Shown here in pieces: positions 46,264 to 55,591 of a DNA stretch of 64,000 bases; position 1 is the first letter of the stretch; each line of letters starts with the position of its first letter. Below the pieces are notes generated by a model that worked only from the letters and a program-made list of their open reading frames with translations, had not been told where the DNA came from and did not search any database. The translations under genes were made by a program, and so were the position numbers. Origin of the DNA: Acidobacteriota bacterium (GTDB lineage Bacteria > Acidobacteriota > Terriglobia > Terriglobales > Acidobacteriaceae); assembly GCA_021779935.1 (NCBI GenBank), contig JAJXZT010000062.1, forward strand, positions 62,001 through 126,000, given 5' to 3'.

Positions 46264-47607
46264 GTGCACAAGCTTATCCATACCGCATGTTTTCTAGCCG
46301 CGCTCTCCGTCATACCTGTGTCTTCTCGCGCGCAATCTCCCACGGACCTCTCGGCTCAAACGCCTTCGCCGTCGCCCGCTCCAGCGGCTGTCCCCACTCT
46401 CACGCTCTCTGACGCGCTTGCCCGCGCCCGTACCAACAATCCGCAGTTCCAGGCCGCCGTCGCCGCTTTCGGAATCGCCCGACAGGATCGCGTTCAGGCC
46501 CGCGCCGGACTTCTGCCCACCGTCACTTACAACAACTCCGCCATTTACACCCAGCCAACTTCCGGCCAGGGCTTCAAGTTCATCGCCAACAACGGCGTTC
46601 GTGAATACCTCAGCCAGGGACAGGCGCACGAAGAGATCGGTCTCGCCGGAATCGCCGGTTATCAGCGCGCCTCTGCCGCGCAGGCGCTCGCCGCCGCCCA
46701 GGAAGAAATCGCCGCTCGCGGTCTCGTCGCCACCGTTGTGCAGACTTATTACGGCCTCGTCGTGGCGCAGCATCAGACCGCCAACACCGAACAGGCCAAT
46801 CTTGAAGCGCAGCACTTCCTCACCATCAGCCGTCAGCTTCAGAAGGGTGGAGAGGTCGCATACTCTGACGTCATCAAGGCGGAGTTGCAGGCCAATTCCA
46901 GCCAGCAGGCGCTCGACGAAGCGAAGCTTTCCGAGCTCAACGCGCGACTCGCGCTTGCCGTCCTCGTCTTCCCTAACTTCACCCAGCAGTTCAATGTTGT
47001 CGATGACCTTGGCGCCGTGCCCGCTCTCCCGTCCGTCGCCACCGTGCAGCAACTTGCGGGCAAAAATAATCCCGAGCTGCGCGCTGCATTCGCATCCGTC
47101 AATGTAGCGGACAAGGACCTGCTCGCCGCTCGTGCCGGTCATCTTCCCACGCTCGCGCTCGACTACTTCTACGGCATTGACGCTGCTCAGTTTGCCGTCA
47201 AGTCCTATGGCGTAAACAATCTCGGCTACTCTCTCGCCGCCACTCTGAATATCCCCATCTTCAGTTGGGGAGCCACCCAGAGCAAGGTCAAGCAAGCCGA
47301 GATTCGTCAGCATCAGGCAAAGCTCGAGCTCACTGCCGCGCAGCGCCAGGCCCTTGCCGATCTTGAGAGTTTTTACGCCGAGGCCCGTACCGCGCTCGCG
47401 CAGCTTGACGTCCTTCGCAGCTCCGCCTCGCTCGCCGCCGACAGCTTGCGCCTCACCACCTTGCGTTACCAGGCCGGCGAAGCCACTGCGCTCGAAGTCG
47501 TCGATGCGCAAAACACTCTCGTGCAATCTCGCAATGCTCTCTCCAGCGGCCAGGCGCGTTATCGTCAGGCTCTGGCCAACCTTCAGACTTTGACAGGAAC
47601 CTTCTGA
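46264..47607 (+). CDS. TolC-family outer-membrane efflux protein (second locus)
   Basis: The 447-residue product has a signal peptide (1-23, SSRAQS) and two OEP repeats (LTLSDALARARTNNPQF and later SLAADSLRLTTLRYQAGEA). GTG 46264 was chosen because GAGGGA precedes it and a signal peptide follows; the open frame continues upstream into a heptamer repeat and is not coding there. It is the channel of the next two genes, 4 bases upstream of the adaptor. Confidence 0.88.
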   Translation: MHKLIHTACFLAALSVIPVSSRAQSPTDLSAQTPSPSPAPAAVPTLTLSDALARARTNNPQFQAAVAAFGIARQDRVQARAGLLPTVTYNNSAIYTQPTSGQGFKFIANNGVREYLSQGQAHEEIGLAGIAGYQRASAAQALAAAQEEIAARGLVATVVQTYYGLVVAQHQTANTEQANLEAQHFLTISRQLQKGGEVAYSDVIKAELQANSSQQALDEAKLSELNARLALAVLVFPNFTQQFNVVDDLGAVPALPSVATVQQLAGKNNPELRAAFASVNVADKDLLAARAGHLPTLALDYFYGIDAAQFAVKSYGVNNLGYSLAATLNIPIFSWGATQSKVKQAEIRQHQAKLELTAAQRQALADLESFYAEARTALAQLDVLRSSASLAADSLRLTTLRYQAGEATALEVVDAQNTLVQSRNALSSGQARYRQALANLQTLTGTF

Positions 47608-47611
47608 TCCC

Positions 47612-48880
47612 ATGAAGACTACCTTCGCCACACGAGGTCTTGTGCTCGCGGCCGTTGCGGCCCTGAGTTTTACCGTCGCCTGCTCCTCGAAAGAGAAGGA
47701 GGTGCAACCGGTCGTCACCGTGCAGACCGCCGTTGCCGAGCGCGGTCCCATCCAGCAGGTCATCCGCTCCGAAGCCGTCCTGTATCCGCGCGACCAGGCC
47801 GCCATCACGCCCAAGGTCACCGCTCCCGTGCGCACCTTCTACGTCAACCGCGGCAGTCGCGTCCACAAGGGAGAACTCCTCGCCGTGCTGGAGAATCGCG
47901 ACATTGCTGCCTCCATGGTGGAGAACAAGGGCGCTTACGAGCAGGCCGAGGCGGCTTACAAAACGGCTACTTCCTCCAGTCTTCCTGAGGAGATGCAGAA
48001 AGCCGAGCTCGACGTGAAGTCCGCGCGCCAGGCGTTCGACGCCGACCAGAAGGTCTACGAGAGCCGCCAGAGTCTTTACAAGCAGGGCGCCATTCCGCGC
48101 AAGGATCTCGATCAGTCTGCCGTCACTCTCGTGCAATCGCGCGAGCAATATGAAATCGCCGAGAAGCATTTGCAGGCGCTCAAGGCGATCGGACATCGCG
48201 AGCAGCTGAAATCCGCGCAGGGACAGCTCACTTCCGCCAAGGGCAAGTTCCAAGGCGCGGAGGCCATGCTCAGCTACACCGAAATTCGCAGTCCCATCAA
48301 TGGTTACGTCACCGACCGTCCGCTCTATCCTGGCGAAACGCCCGCTCCCGGCATGCCTCTCATCACCGTCATGGACACCTCCTCGGTCATCGCGCGCGCA
48401 CACATTCCCGCCGAGGATGCCGCCCTGCTCCATCGCGGCGACCCTGCGACCATCATTGCCCCTGGTAATATTCGCGTCGCGGCCAAGGTCACTGTCATCA
48501 GTCCCGCCGTCGATCCCAACAGCACCACCGTTGAAGTCTGGGTCGAGGCTCCTAATACCGATGGCCGCCTGCGTCCCGGCACCACGGTCACCGCCGAGAT
48601 GGTTGCGCGCACCGTCAACGATGCCGTCGTCGTTCCAGTCGAGGCCGTCTTGAAGTCGCCCAACAATGCCACCACCGTCATGACCGTTGGCGCTGACAAC
48701 CATGCACACGAGGTCCCTGTGACCACTGGCATTCGCGACGGCGATCGCATTCAGATCACCAGCGGCCTCAAGGGTGGCGAGACCGTCATCACCGTCGGAG
48801 CCTATGGCATCCCCGACAACACTGAGGTCAAGGTTTCCAATCCGTCGAACAGCACTGCGGCAAAGCCGGAAGGCAATTAA
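47612..48880 (+). CDS. RND efflux adaptor lipoprotein (second locus)
   Basis: The 422-residue product has a lipobox (FTVACSS, Cys near 24), barrel-sandwich halves (APVRTFYVNRGSRVHKGELLAVL and YTEIRSPINGYVTDRPL), an alpha-hairpin between them and a C-terminal barrel ending in a Ser/Asn-rich tail. It is the periplasmic adaptor. A gap of 13 bases separates it from the pump gene. Confidence 0.9.
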   Translation: MKTTFATRGLVLAAVAALSFTVACSSKEKEVQPVVTVQTAVAERGPIQQVIRSEAVLYPRDQAAITPKVTAPVRTFYVNRGSRVHKGELLAVLENRDIAASMVENKGAYEQAEAAYKTATSSSLPEEMQKAELDVKSARQAFDADQKVYESRQSLYKQGAIPRKDLDQSAVTLVQSREQYEIAEKHLQALKAIGHREQLKSAQGQLTSAKGKFQGAEAMLSYTEIRSPINGYVTDRPLYPGETPAPGMPLITVMDTSSVIARAHIPAEDAALLHRGDPATIIAPGNIRVAAKVTVISPAVDPNSTTVEVWVEAPNTDGRLRPGTTVTAEMVARTVNDAVVVPVEAVLKSPNNATTVMTVGADNHAHEVPVTTGIRDGDRIQITSGLKGGETVITVGAYGIPDNTEVKVSNPSNSTAAKPEGN

Positions 48881-48893
48881 TCCCGAGGGGCCG

Positions 48894-51800
48894 ATGAATT
48901 TCCGAGAACTTCTCAAAACCTTGCGTCCCGCTGGCGGTTCCGGCGACGAGCGTTACTGGTTCACCCGCTATGCGCGTTCGCTCGTCTTTCTCATCATCGT
49001 GCTCGCCCTCGTTGGTGCGTACCTCGCCGTCACCATCCCCGTGTCGGTATTTCCCACCACGGATTTTCCGCGCGTCATCATTGGTGTCGATAACGGTGTC
49101 ATGCCCATCGACCAGATGATGGTCACCATCACGCGTCCCATCGAGAACTCCGTCAACAGCGTCCCGGGCCTCGTTAAGGTAAAGTCCATCACCAGCCGCG
49201 GCTCGGCTGAAATCGATCTTTTCTTCGACTGGCACGTTGACATGTTCCAGACGCTGCAATATGTCAACTCCGCCCTCGCGCGCATTCGCACCACGCTCCC
49301 GCCTGATGCAGTCATCGACACTCATCGATTGACCTTCGCCAGTTTCCCCATCATGGGCTACAGCCTCACCTCAGACACTGTTCCCCAGACGCGTCTCTGG
49401 GAGATGGCAACCTACGAACTCGAGCCGCGCCTCAGTCGCATGGATGGTGTCGCTTCGGTCATTGTCCAGGGCGGCCAGGAACCCGAGTTCCACATCACGC
49501 CCAATCCCGCCAAGCTCCTCGAAGCCAACGTCACCGTCACCGACATTCTCGACGCCGTGCGCCGCACCAATCTCATCGATTCGCCCGGCTTGCTTGAGCA
49601 GAATCACCAGCTCTACCTCGGCCTCATCAACGGGCAGGTGCACGACCCCGCGCAGTTGGCCAACATCGTCATCAAGACCACGCCCTCCGGCGTTCCCATT
49701 CGCATCGGCGATGTCTCCACCGTCCACCCCGGCGTCCGCCCCGTCTACACCATCGTCACCGCCAACGGCAAACCCGCGGTGCTTCTCAACGTCTACCGCC
49801 AGCCGCGCAGCAACACCGTCGCCGTCGCCGATGAAGTCCACGCCCAGATTGCGCAGATCCGCAAGGAATTGCCGCCGGGTATCAAGATCGAACCCTTCTA
49901 CGATCAGTCCGAGATCGTCACGGCTTCCATCAAGAGCGTGCGTGACGCCATCATCATCGGCATCATCCTCGCCTCCATCATCATGGTCCTCTTCCTGCGC
50001 GATTGGGGAACCTCCATCGTCGCAACGCTTGTCATTCCGGCCACCATCGCCGTCACGTTCATCATCCTCAAGCTCCTCGGCCAGAGCTTCAACCTCATGA
50101 CTCTCGGAGGGCTCGCCGCCGCCGTCGGCCTTGTCATTGACGATGCCATCGTCGTCGTTGAAAACGTCGCCCTTCATCGCGACGCCGGACAGGACCGCCT
50201 CGAAGCCATTCAGAGCGCGCTTCACGAGCTCACCATTCCGCTCCTCGGCTCCACCATCACACCCATCGTTGTCTTCGTGCCGCTCATCGCCATCACCGGA
50301 GTCACTGGCGTATTCTTCCGCGCGCTTGCCGTCACCGTCGGCGCATCGCTGCTCACTTCGCTCGCCCTCGCACTCACCTGGACGCCTACTCTCAGCCTCT
50401 ACTTCATCCACTCCCATCATCAGGGCGCCGAAACCGAGGAAGATCTCACCGACCAGCAATTGCTCGAAGCCGAGGAGGCCTCGCTCTCTGGATTCTTCCG
50501 CCGCGTCATTGATTTCTACGAACGCTGCTTGCGCTTCGCCCTCGAACGTCCGCGCTGGATTGCCATCTTCACCGTCGTGCTCATCGTCGGCTCGGCAATC
50601 TGCTACAAGGCTCTCGGTTCCGATCTCCTCCCCGCCATGGACGAAGGCTCGTTCGTGCTCGACTACATCACTCCGCCCGGCACCTCGCTCAAGGAGACCA
50701 ACCGCATCGTCTCCCACATCGAGCAGATCGTCCGTTCCATGCCGGAGGTCCAGGGCACATCGCGCCGCACCGGTTTGCAGCTCGGACTCGCCGCCGTCAC
50801 CGAAGCCAACACCGGCGACATCTCCGTCAAGCTCAAGCAGCATCGCAGTCGCAGCGTCGAGCAGGTCATTGCTGACGTGCGCGCCCGTGTTCTTCGCGAG
50901 GAGCCTGCCGCCGAAATCGATTTCTCGCAGACCCTTCAGGACATGATCGGCGATCTCACCAGCGCACCCCAGCCCGTAGAGATCAAGCTCTTATCGCCGA
51001 ACAACGCCGAGCTTCGCGAGTGGGCGCCCAAGGTCGCCGATGCCATTGGGAAGGAGAAGGGTGTGGTCGACGTCCTCGACGGAGTCGAAAACACCATGAG
51101 TGGCCCCGCTACCACCTTCAATATCAATCCCGTCATCGCCGCCCACGCCGGCTTCACTCCCGAGGAAATAGCCACGGACGCCGCCGCCATCCTCCAGGGC
51201 GACCCGTCCGTCACGCCCATCATCGCCAACGACCGCGCATACACCGTTCGCGTCCGCTTCCCGGAAGCCAACCGCGCCACTCTCTCCGCCATGAGCAACA
51301 CCATTCTCAATAGCGCCAGCGGACACACCGCCTCTCTCGGTTCCCTCGCCACCATCTCCGAAGATCCTGGCCAGACGGAAATCACCCGCGAGAATCTTCA
51401 GAACGCCTTGATTGTTACCGCCCGCTTTGATGGCGTCGACCTTGGCAGCGGCATCGCTGAAGTCAAGCGTGCCGTCGACAACCTCCACGTTCCTCCTGAC
51501 ATTCGCATCGAATACGGCGGCACCTACCAGGAGCAGCAACGCTCTTTTGCCGATCTTGTACTCGTCCTCATCCTCGCCGTCGTGCTTGTGTTCATCGTGC
51601 TTCTTTTTGAATTTCGCACCTTCTCCGCGCCGCTGGCGATTCTTGCTTCGGCCTTGCTCTCCACCTCGGGCGTCTTCTTCGCGCTCTTCATCACCCGCAC
51701 CACGTTCAACATCGCGTCCTTCATGGGATTGATCATGGTCATCGGCATCGTCGCCAAGAACGGTATTCTCCTTCTCGATGCCGACCAGAAGTTCCGCCGC

Positions 51801-52043
51801 GCCGGATATTCCCATGAAGATGCCATGATCCAGGCCGGACGTCGCCGCTTGCGTCCCATCGTCATGACCGCCATGGCCGCCGTCGCCGGTATGTTGCCGC
51901 TCGCGCTTGCCTGGGGTTCCGGTTCGCAAATGCTCCAACCCCTTGCCATCGCCGTCATCGGCGGCATCACCATTTCCATGGTGCTGTCGCTCATCATCAC
52001 CCCGGCCGTCCACTTCTACCTCGGACGCCCCAAGGCTCAATAG
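48894..52043 (+). CDS. RND efflux pump (second locus)
   Basis: The 1049-residue product has the 12-TM RND plan with IPVSVFPTTDFPRVIIGVDN in the first periplasmic loop and [18 protein letters not shown] in TM4. The Asp pair is drug-pump-like and not metal-like. ATG 48894 follows GAGGGG; upstream extension in the same frame lies inside the adaptor gene. Probably controlled by the divergent two-component system. Substrate unknown. Confidence 0.9.
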   Translation: MNFRELLKTLRPAGGSGDERYWFTRYARSLVFLIIVLALVGAYLAVTIPVSVFPTTDFPRVIIGVDNGVMPIDQMMVTITRPIENSVNSVPGLVKVKSITSRGSAEIDLFFDWHVDMFQTLQYVNSALARIRTTLPPDAVIDTHRLTFASFPIMGYSLTSDTVPQTRLWEMATYELEPRLSRMDGVASVIVQGGQEPEFHITPNPAKLLEANVTVTDILDAVRRTNLIDSPGLLEQNHQLYLGLINGQVHDPAQLANIVIKTTPSGVPIRIGDVSTVHPGVRPVYTIVTANGKPAVLLNVYRQPRSNTVAVADEVHAQIAQIRKELPPGIKIEPFYDQSEIVTASIKSVRDAIIIGIILASIIMVLFLRDWGTSIVATLVIPATIAVTFIILKLLGQSFNLMTLGGLAAAVGLVIDDAIVVVENVALHRDAGQDRLEAIQSALHELTIPLLGSTITPIVVFVPLIAITGVTGVFFRALAVTVGASLLTSLALALTWTPTLSLYFIHSHHQGAETEEDLTDQQLLEAEEASLSGFFRRVIDFYERCLRFALERPRWIAIFTVVLIVGSAICYKALGSDLLPAMDEGSFVLDYITPPGTSLKETNRIVSHIEQIVRSMPEVQGTSRRTGLQLGLAAVTEANTGDISVKLKQHRSRSVEQVIADVRARVLREEPAAEIDFSQTLQDMIGDLTSAPQPVEIKLLSPNNAELREWAPKVADAIGKEKGVVDVLDGVENTMSGPATTFNINPVIAAHAGFTPEEIATDAAAILQGDPSVTPIIANDRAYTVRVRFPEANRATLSAMSNTILNSASGHTASLGSLATISEDPGQTEITRENLQNALIVTARFDGVDLGSGIAEVKRAVDNLHVPPDIRIEYGGTYQEQQRSFADLVLVLILAVVLVFIVLLFEFRTFSAPLAILASALLSTSGVFFALFITRTTFNIASFMGLIMVIGIVAKNGILLLDADQKFRRAGYSHEDAMIQAGRRRLRPIVMTAMAAVAGMLPLALAWGSGSQMLQPLAIAVIGGITISMVLSLIITPAVHFYLGRPKAQ

Positions 52044-52054
52044 TGGTTCGAGTT

Positions 52055-52095
52055 GCCCGCTTTCGCATAATCGCAAGCGAAGGCGGGCCTGCTCT
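52055..52095 (+). terminator. Hairpin after the second efflux operon
   Basis: GCCCGCTTTCGC (52055-52066) pairs with GCGAAGGCGGGC (52077-52088) with one G-T wobble, 12 bp in all. The T-run after it is poor, so it may be a weak or Rho-assisted terminator. Confidence 0.5.
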
Positions 52096-52140
52096 CTGTT
52101 GGGTCTTCCTGATGTCTAGCTCTTTCTCCCCGCTCTCCTT

Positions 52141-52146
52141 TATAAT
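52141..52146 (+). promoter_or_regulatory. Candidate -10 box for ilvE
   Basis: A perfect TATAAT in the context CTCCTTTATAATCGCC, matching the context at 930-945. No good -35 is visible at 16-18 bases. It lies about 100 bases before ATG 52242. Confidence 0.4.
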
Positions 52147-52241
52147 CGCCTGTCAAGCGCCCATTGGATGGCTGTGGTGCGTTCTCTTCCAGGCATCATG
52201 AGAAATCCCGCTCGACACACATTGTTGTAAGGAGCCTGCCA

Positions 52242-53192
52242 ATGCCCGTACAGAAAACCGATAAGATCTGGCACAACGGAAAGTTCATCGCGTGGGACGA
52301 CGCCAAGCTCCACATCATGGCCCATGTCGTGAACTACGGCTCGTCCGTATTCGAAGGGATCCGCTGTTATCAACTGCCCTCCGGGCCTGCCATCTTCCGC
52401 GCGCATGAGCACATGCAGCGCCTTCTCGACTCCGCCAAGATCTATCGCATGCCCGAGGTCTTCACCCGCGAGCAGCTCGTCGACGCCATGGTCGAGCTCG
52501 TCTCCATCAACGGCGTTTCGCCTTGCTACATCCGCCCGCTCATCCTGCGCGGCTATGGCGAAATCGGCGTCAACCCCCTCACCTCACCCATCGAGGTCTA
52601 CATCGCCAACTATCCCTGGGGAAAATATCTCGGCGGCACCGAAGACGAGGGCGTCGATGTCTGCGTCTCGTCCTGGACTCGCCTCGCCCCCAACACCATG
52701 CCCTCCATGGCCAAGGCCGGCGCCAATTACATGAACTCGCAGCTCATCAAGATGGAAGCCATCCTCAACGGCTACGTCGAAGGCATCGCCCTCGACGCCA
52801 CCGGCTACGTCAGCGAAGGTTCCGGCGAGAATCTCTTCATCGTGCGCAAGGGCAAGCTCCTCACCGCCCCGCTCGGCAACTCCGTCCTCCCCGGCATCAC
52901 CCGCGAGTCTGTCCTTCAGCTCGCTCGCGACCTCGGCATCGAAGTCGTCGAACAGATGATTCCGCGCGAGATGCTCTACATCTCCGACGAAGTCTTCTTC
53001 AGCGGCACCGCCGCCGAAATCACGCCGATCCGCTCCGTCGACAAGATCACCGTCGGCACCGGCAAAATCGGCCCCGTCACCCGCGCCTTGAAAGATGAAT
53101 TCTTCGGTATCCTGGAAGGCCGCAAGTCTGACCGCCACAACTGGCTCACGCCCGTCCCGGTCAAGACCAAGGAGCCCGTCGCCTCTCGCTAA
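52242..53192 (+). CDS. ilvE: Branched-chain amino acid aminotransferase
   Basis: The 316-residue product is a fold-type IV PLP aminotransferase: VNYGSSVFEGIRCYQ, YIRPLILRGYG, the PLP Lys in MPSMAKAGANYMNSQL, and EGSGENLFIVRKG with VLPGITRESVL. It makes Leu, Ile and Val from their keto acids with glutamate as donor. ATG 52242 follows AAGGAGCC. The gene stands alone between its -10 box and a strong terminator. Confidence 0.92.
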   Translation: MPVQKTDKIWHNGKFIAWDDAKLHIMAHVVNYGSSVFEGIRCYQLPSGPAIFRAHEHMQRLLDSAKIYRMPEVFTREQLVDAMVELVSINGVSPCYIRPLILRGYGEIGVNPLTSPIEVYIANYPWGKYLGGTEDEGVDVCVSSWTRLAPNTMPSMAKAGANYMNSQLIKMEAILNGYVEGIALDATGYVSEGSGENLFIVRKGKLLTAPLGNSVLPGITRESVLQLARDLGIEVVEQMIPREMLYISDEVFFSGTAAEITPIRSVDKITVGTGKIGPVTRALKDEFFGILEGRKSDRHNWLTPVPVKTKEPVASR

Positions 53193-53217
53193 CTGCGGCT
53201 TTTCAATCCAACACAAA

Positions 53218-53250
53218 GGGCGCGACTCATCTCGCGCCCTCATCTTTTTG
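53218..53250 (+). terminator. Intrinsic terminator of ilvE
   Basis: GGGCGCGA (53218-53225) and TCGCGCCC (53232-53239) form a perfect 8-bp stem with loop CTCATC, followed by TCATCTTTTTG. Confidence 0.9.
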
Positions 53251-53266
53251 CTTTTGCCTTTTTTCG

Positions 53267-53294
53267 TGACTCCTGACTTGCGACTCGCGACTGC
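53267..53294. repeat. Degenerate heptamer repeat, four units (YGACTNN)
   Basis: Units TGACTCC, TGACTTG, CGACTCG and CGACTGC in 7-base register, filling the space between the ilvE terminator and the 3' end of the convergent mutase gene. Confidence 0.8.
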
Positions 53295-53297
53295 TTC

Positions 53298-54920
53298 TCA
53301 AATCACCATCACTTCCTTGTACTCTCCAAACACCTTCCGCATCGCGTCGGAAATCTCTCCGATCGTGCAGTTCTGCTCCACCGCCTCGATAATCGCCGGC
53401 ATCACGTTGCTTCCGCCGCGCGCCGTGTCTTCCACCTTGCGTACCGCCTGTGCCGCGCGTGCCTTGTCGCGTTTTTCGCGGAACGCCCTCAGCCGTTCCA
53501 CCTGCCTGCGTTCCAACTCCGGATCGATCCGTTGCAGCACTACCGGCCTTTCCTGCTCGATCTGGAATGCGTTCACGCCCACCACGACTTGCTCCACGCC
53601 ATCCACTTTTCGTTGAAACTCATACGCCGCGTTCTGAATCTCCTGTTGCACGTATCCGCGTTCAATCGCTGGCAGCGTCCCGCCCATCGCGTCGATCTTT
53701 TCCAGGTACGCGTTCGCCCGTTTTTCAATCTCGTTCGTCAGCGACTCCACGTAGTAGGACCCGCCCAGCGGATCTATGCTTTGCGGCACGCCTGACTCGT
53801 ATGCAATCACCTGCTGCGTCCGCAGCGCAATGCGCGCCGAGTGTTCCGTCGGCAGGGCCAGTGCTTCGTCGAACGAGTTCGTGTGCAGCGACTGTGTCCC
53901 TCCCAGCACCGCCGCCAGCGCCTGCAGCGCCGTCCGCACAATGTTGTTTTCCGGCTGCTGCGCCGTCAGCGTCGAACCGCCCGTCTGCGTATGGAATCGC
54001 AGCATCAGCGACTTCGGGTTTTTCGCCCCGAAGCGGTCCCGCATGATCCGCGCCCACATCCTTCGCGCCGCGCGAAACTTCGCCACTTCTTCCAGGAAGT
54101 TGTTGTGACATGCAAAGAAGAATGACAGCCTCGGCGCGAATTCATCCACCGGCAACCCATTGTCCATCGCGGCTTTCACATACGTCATGCCGTTTGCCAG
54201 CGTAAACGCCACTTCCTGCACCGCCGTGCATCCTGCCTCGCGCATGTGGTATCCCGAAATCGAAATCGTATTCCACTCCGGAACATGCTCCCGCGCATAC
54301 GCAAAAATATCCGTGATGATCCGCATCGCGGCTTCCGGCGGATAGATATATGTACCCCGTGCGATATATTCCTTCAGCAGGTCGTTCTGCACCGTCCCGG
54401 AAAGTTTCTTCACGTCCGCGCCGTGCCGCTTCGCCACCGCGATATACAGCGATAGCAAAATCGATGCCGTTGCATTGATTGTCATCGATGTAGAGACTTT
54501 CTCCAGGTCGATCCCGTCGAACAGCCGCTCCATGTCCTCGATCGAATCGATCGCCACTCCCACCTTGCCCACTTCTCCCAGCGCAAACGGATGGTCCGAG
54601 TCGTATCCGATCTGTGTCGGCAGGTCGAACGCCACCGAAAGTCCCGTTGTTCCCTGGCTCAGCAGGTAGCGATACCGCTTGTTCGACTCCTCCGCATCGC
54701 CCATTCCCGCGTACTGCCGCATCGTCCACAGCCGTCCGCGATACATCGTCGCCTGCACGCCCCGCGTGTAGGGAAATTCCCCCGGGTTTCCCAGGTCCCC
54801 GTCGTAGCTTTGCCCTTCCAGGTCTTCCGGCGTGTAGAGAGGGTTCACTTTGATATGGGAGGTGGTTTCCTGAACTTCGGCGAGTTTCGTGCTGACTGCC
54901 GGCTTTGCGTGGTTTGCCAT
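53298..54920 (-). CDS. Methylmalonyl-CoA mutase, catalytic (large) subunit without B12 domain
   Basis: The 540-residue product is the TIM-barrel catalytic part of an acyl-CoA mutase: [51 protein letters not shown] and [17 protein letters not shown]. Tyr in RQYAG and Arg in IARGTYI are the residues that mark methylmalonyl-CoA mutases; isobutyryl-CoA mutases carry Phe and Gln. The C-terminal cobalamin domain (DxHxxG) is absent, so a separate small subunit must exist elsewhere. ATG 54920 (MANHAKP) was chosen. Likely in propionate or odd-chain/branched-chain breakdown. Confidence 0.85.
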   Translation of the reverse strand: MANHAKPAVSTKLAEVQETTSHIKVNPLYTPEDLEGQSYDGDLGNPGEFPYTRGVQATMYRGRLWTMRQYAGMGDAEESNKRYRYLLSQGTTGLSVAFDLPTQIGYDSDHPFALGEVGKVGVAIDSIEDMERLFDGIDLEKVSTSMTINATASILLSLYIAVAKRHGADVKKLSGTVQNDLLKEYIARGTYIYPPEAAMRIITDIFAYAREHVPEWNTISISGYHMREAGCTAVQEVAFTLANGMTYVKAAMDNGLPVDEFAPRLSFFFACHNNFLEEVAKFRAARRMWARIMRDRFGAKNPKSLMLRFHTQTGGSTLTAQQPENNIVRTALQALAAVLGGTQSLHTNSFDEALALPTEHSARIALRTQQVIAYESGVPQSIDPLGGSYYVESLTNEIEKRANAYLEKIDAMGGTLPAIERGYVQQEIQNAAYEFQRKVDGVEQVVVGVNAFQIEQERPVVLQRIDPELERRQVERLRAFREKRDKARAAQAVRKVEDTARGGSNVMPAIIEAVEQNCTIGEISDAMRKVFGEYKEVMVI

Positions 54921-54978
54921 GCAGGCGCCTTTCCAAATGTATGAATCCGGCAATCTTCTCGCCGGCGAGTTTCGATTC

Positions 54979-55344
54979 TTATCTCTTTGCTCTTGCTCTC
55001 CAGAATGACGTCACTCCGAAGTACGTGAACATCAGCGCAAACAGTGCCGCAACAACCGTGCGTCCCGGCCCAATCTTCCCCGTCGCGTAGAGCTTGTACT
55101 CGCGCACCGCCGCAAATCCGCCGATCGTTGCGAAGCACAGGAAGATGAATCCCGTCACTTCCAGGAAGAGCATGTGGGCGACCTTCCACACCGACTTCAG
55201 AAACGCACTTCCGCCCGCCAGGAAGCCCTTGAACAGCCGCTTGCTCTGGTCCTTGCTGCGCAGCACGCGCACCGCCGATCCCATCCCGGCGCCCAGCACT
55301 CCGGCCATGGAATCCGGCTTCTCGTTTCTAGTTGTCTCTGGCAT
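54979..55344 (-). CDS. Small inner-membrane protein, unknown function
   Basis: The 121-residue product has two hydrophobic segments, about 58-76 ([20 protein letters not shown]) and 92-112, after a basic N-terminal region, and ends in ARAKR. No motif recognised. The start is unsettled: ATG 55344 abuts a GAAGG, and TTG 55353 is possible. It lies upstream of the mutase gene on the same strand with a gap of 58 bases. Confidence 0.65.
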   Translation of the reverse strand: MPETTRNEKPDSMAGVLGAGMGSAVRVLRSKDQSKRLFKGFLAGGSAFLKSVWKVAHMLFLEVTGFIFLCFATIGGFAAVREYKLYATGKIGPGRTVVAALFALMFTYFGVTSFWRARAKR

Positions 55345-55591
55345 CCTTCGCAATTCTAGCAGCCGTCCCCAGCGCCGCGCGCGTGATGCCCGTTACATCC
55401 CGCCGTGCCTCTTCCGTGCGGCAAACCCCTCTCTTCCTCACGGCATCCAATCTCGGTGGTTTCAGTAGCTTTACCGGCTCAGCGGCTCTGGCAGCCTCCT
55501 TTTGCGCGCTGTGCTAACATCGGATCAATTCCGAACCCGTTGACAGTCTGGTTCGTCAATCAGGTTCCACATCGATTTGCCAGGAAGCGTG

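Noticed and set aside
52090-52241. T-box or leader-peptide attenuator upstream of ilvE
   Set aside because: No run of Leu/Ile/Val codons, no T-box core and no antiterminator pair is visible in the 150-base leader.
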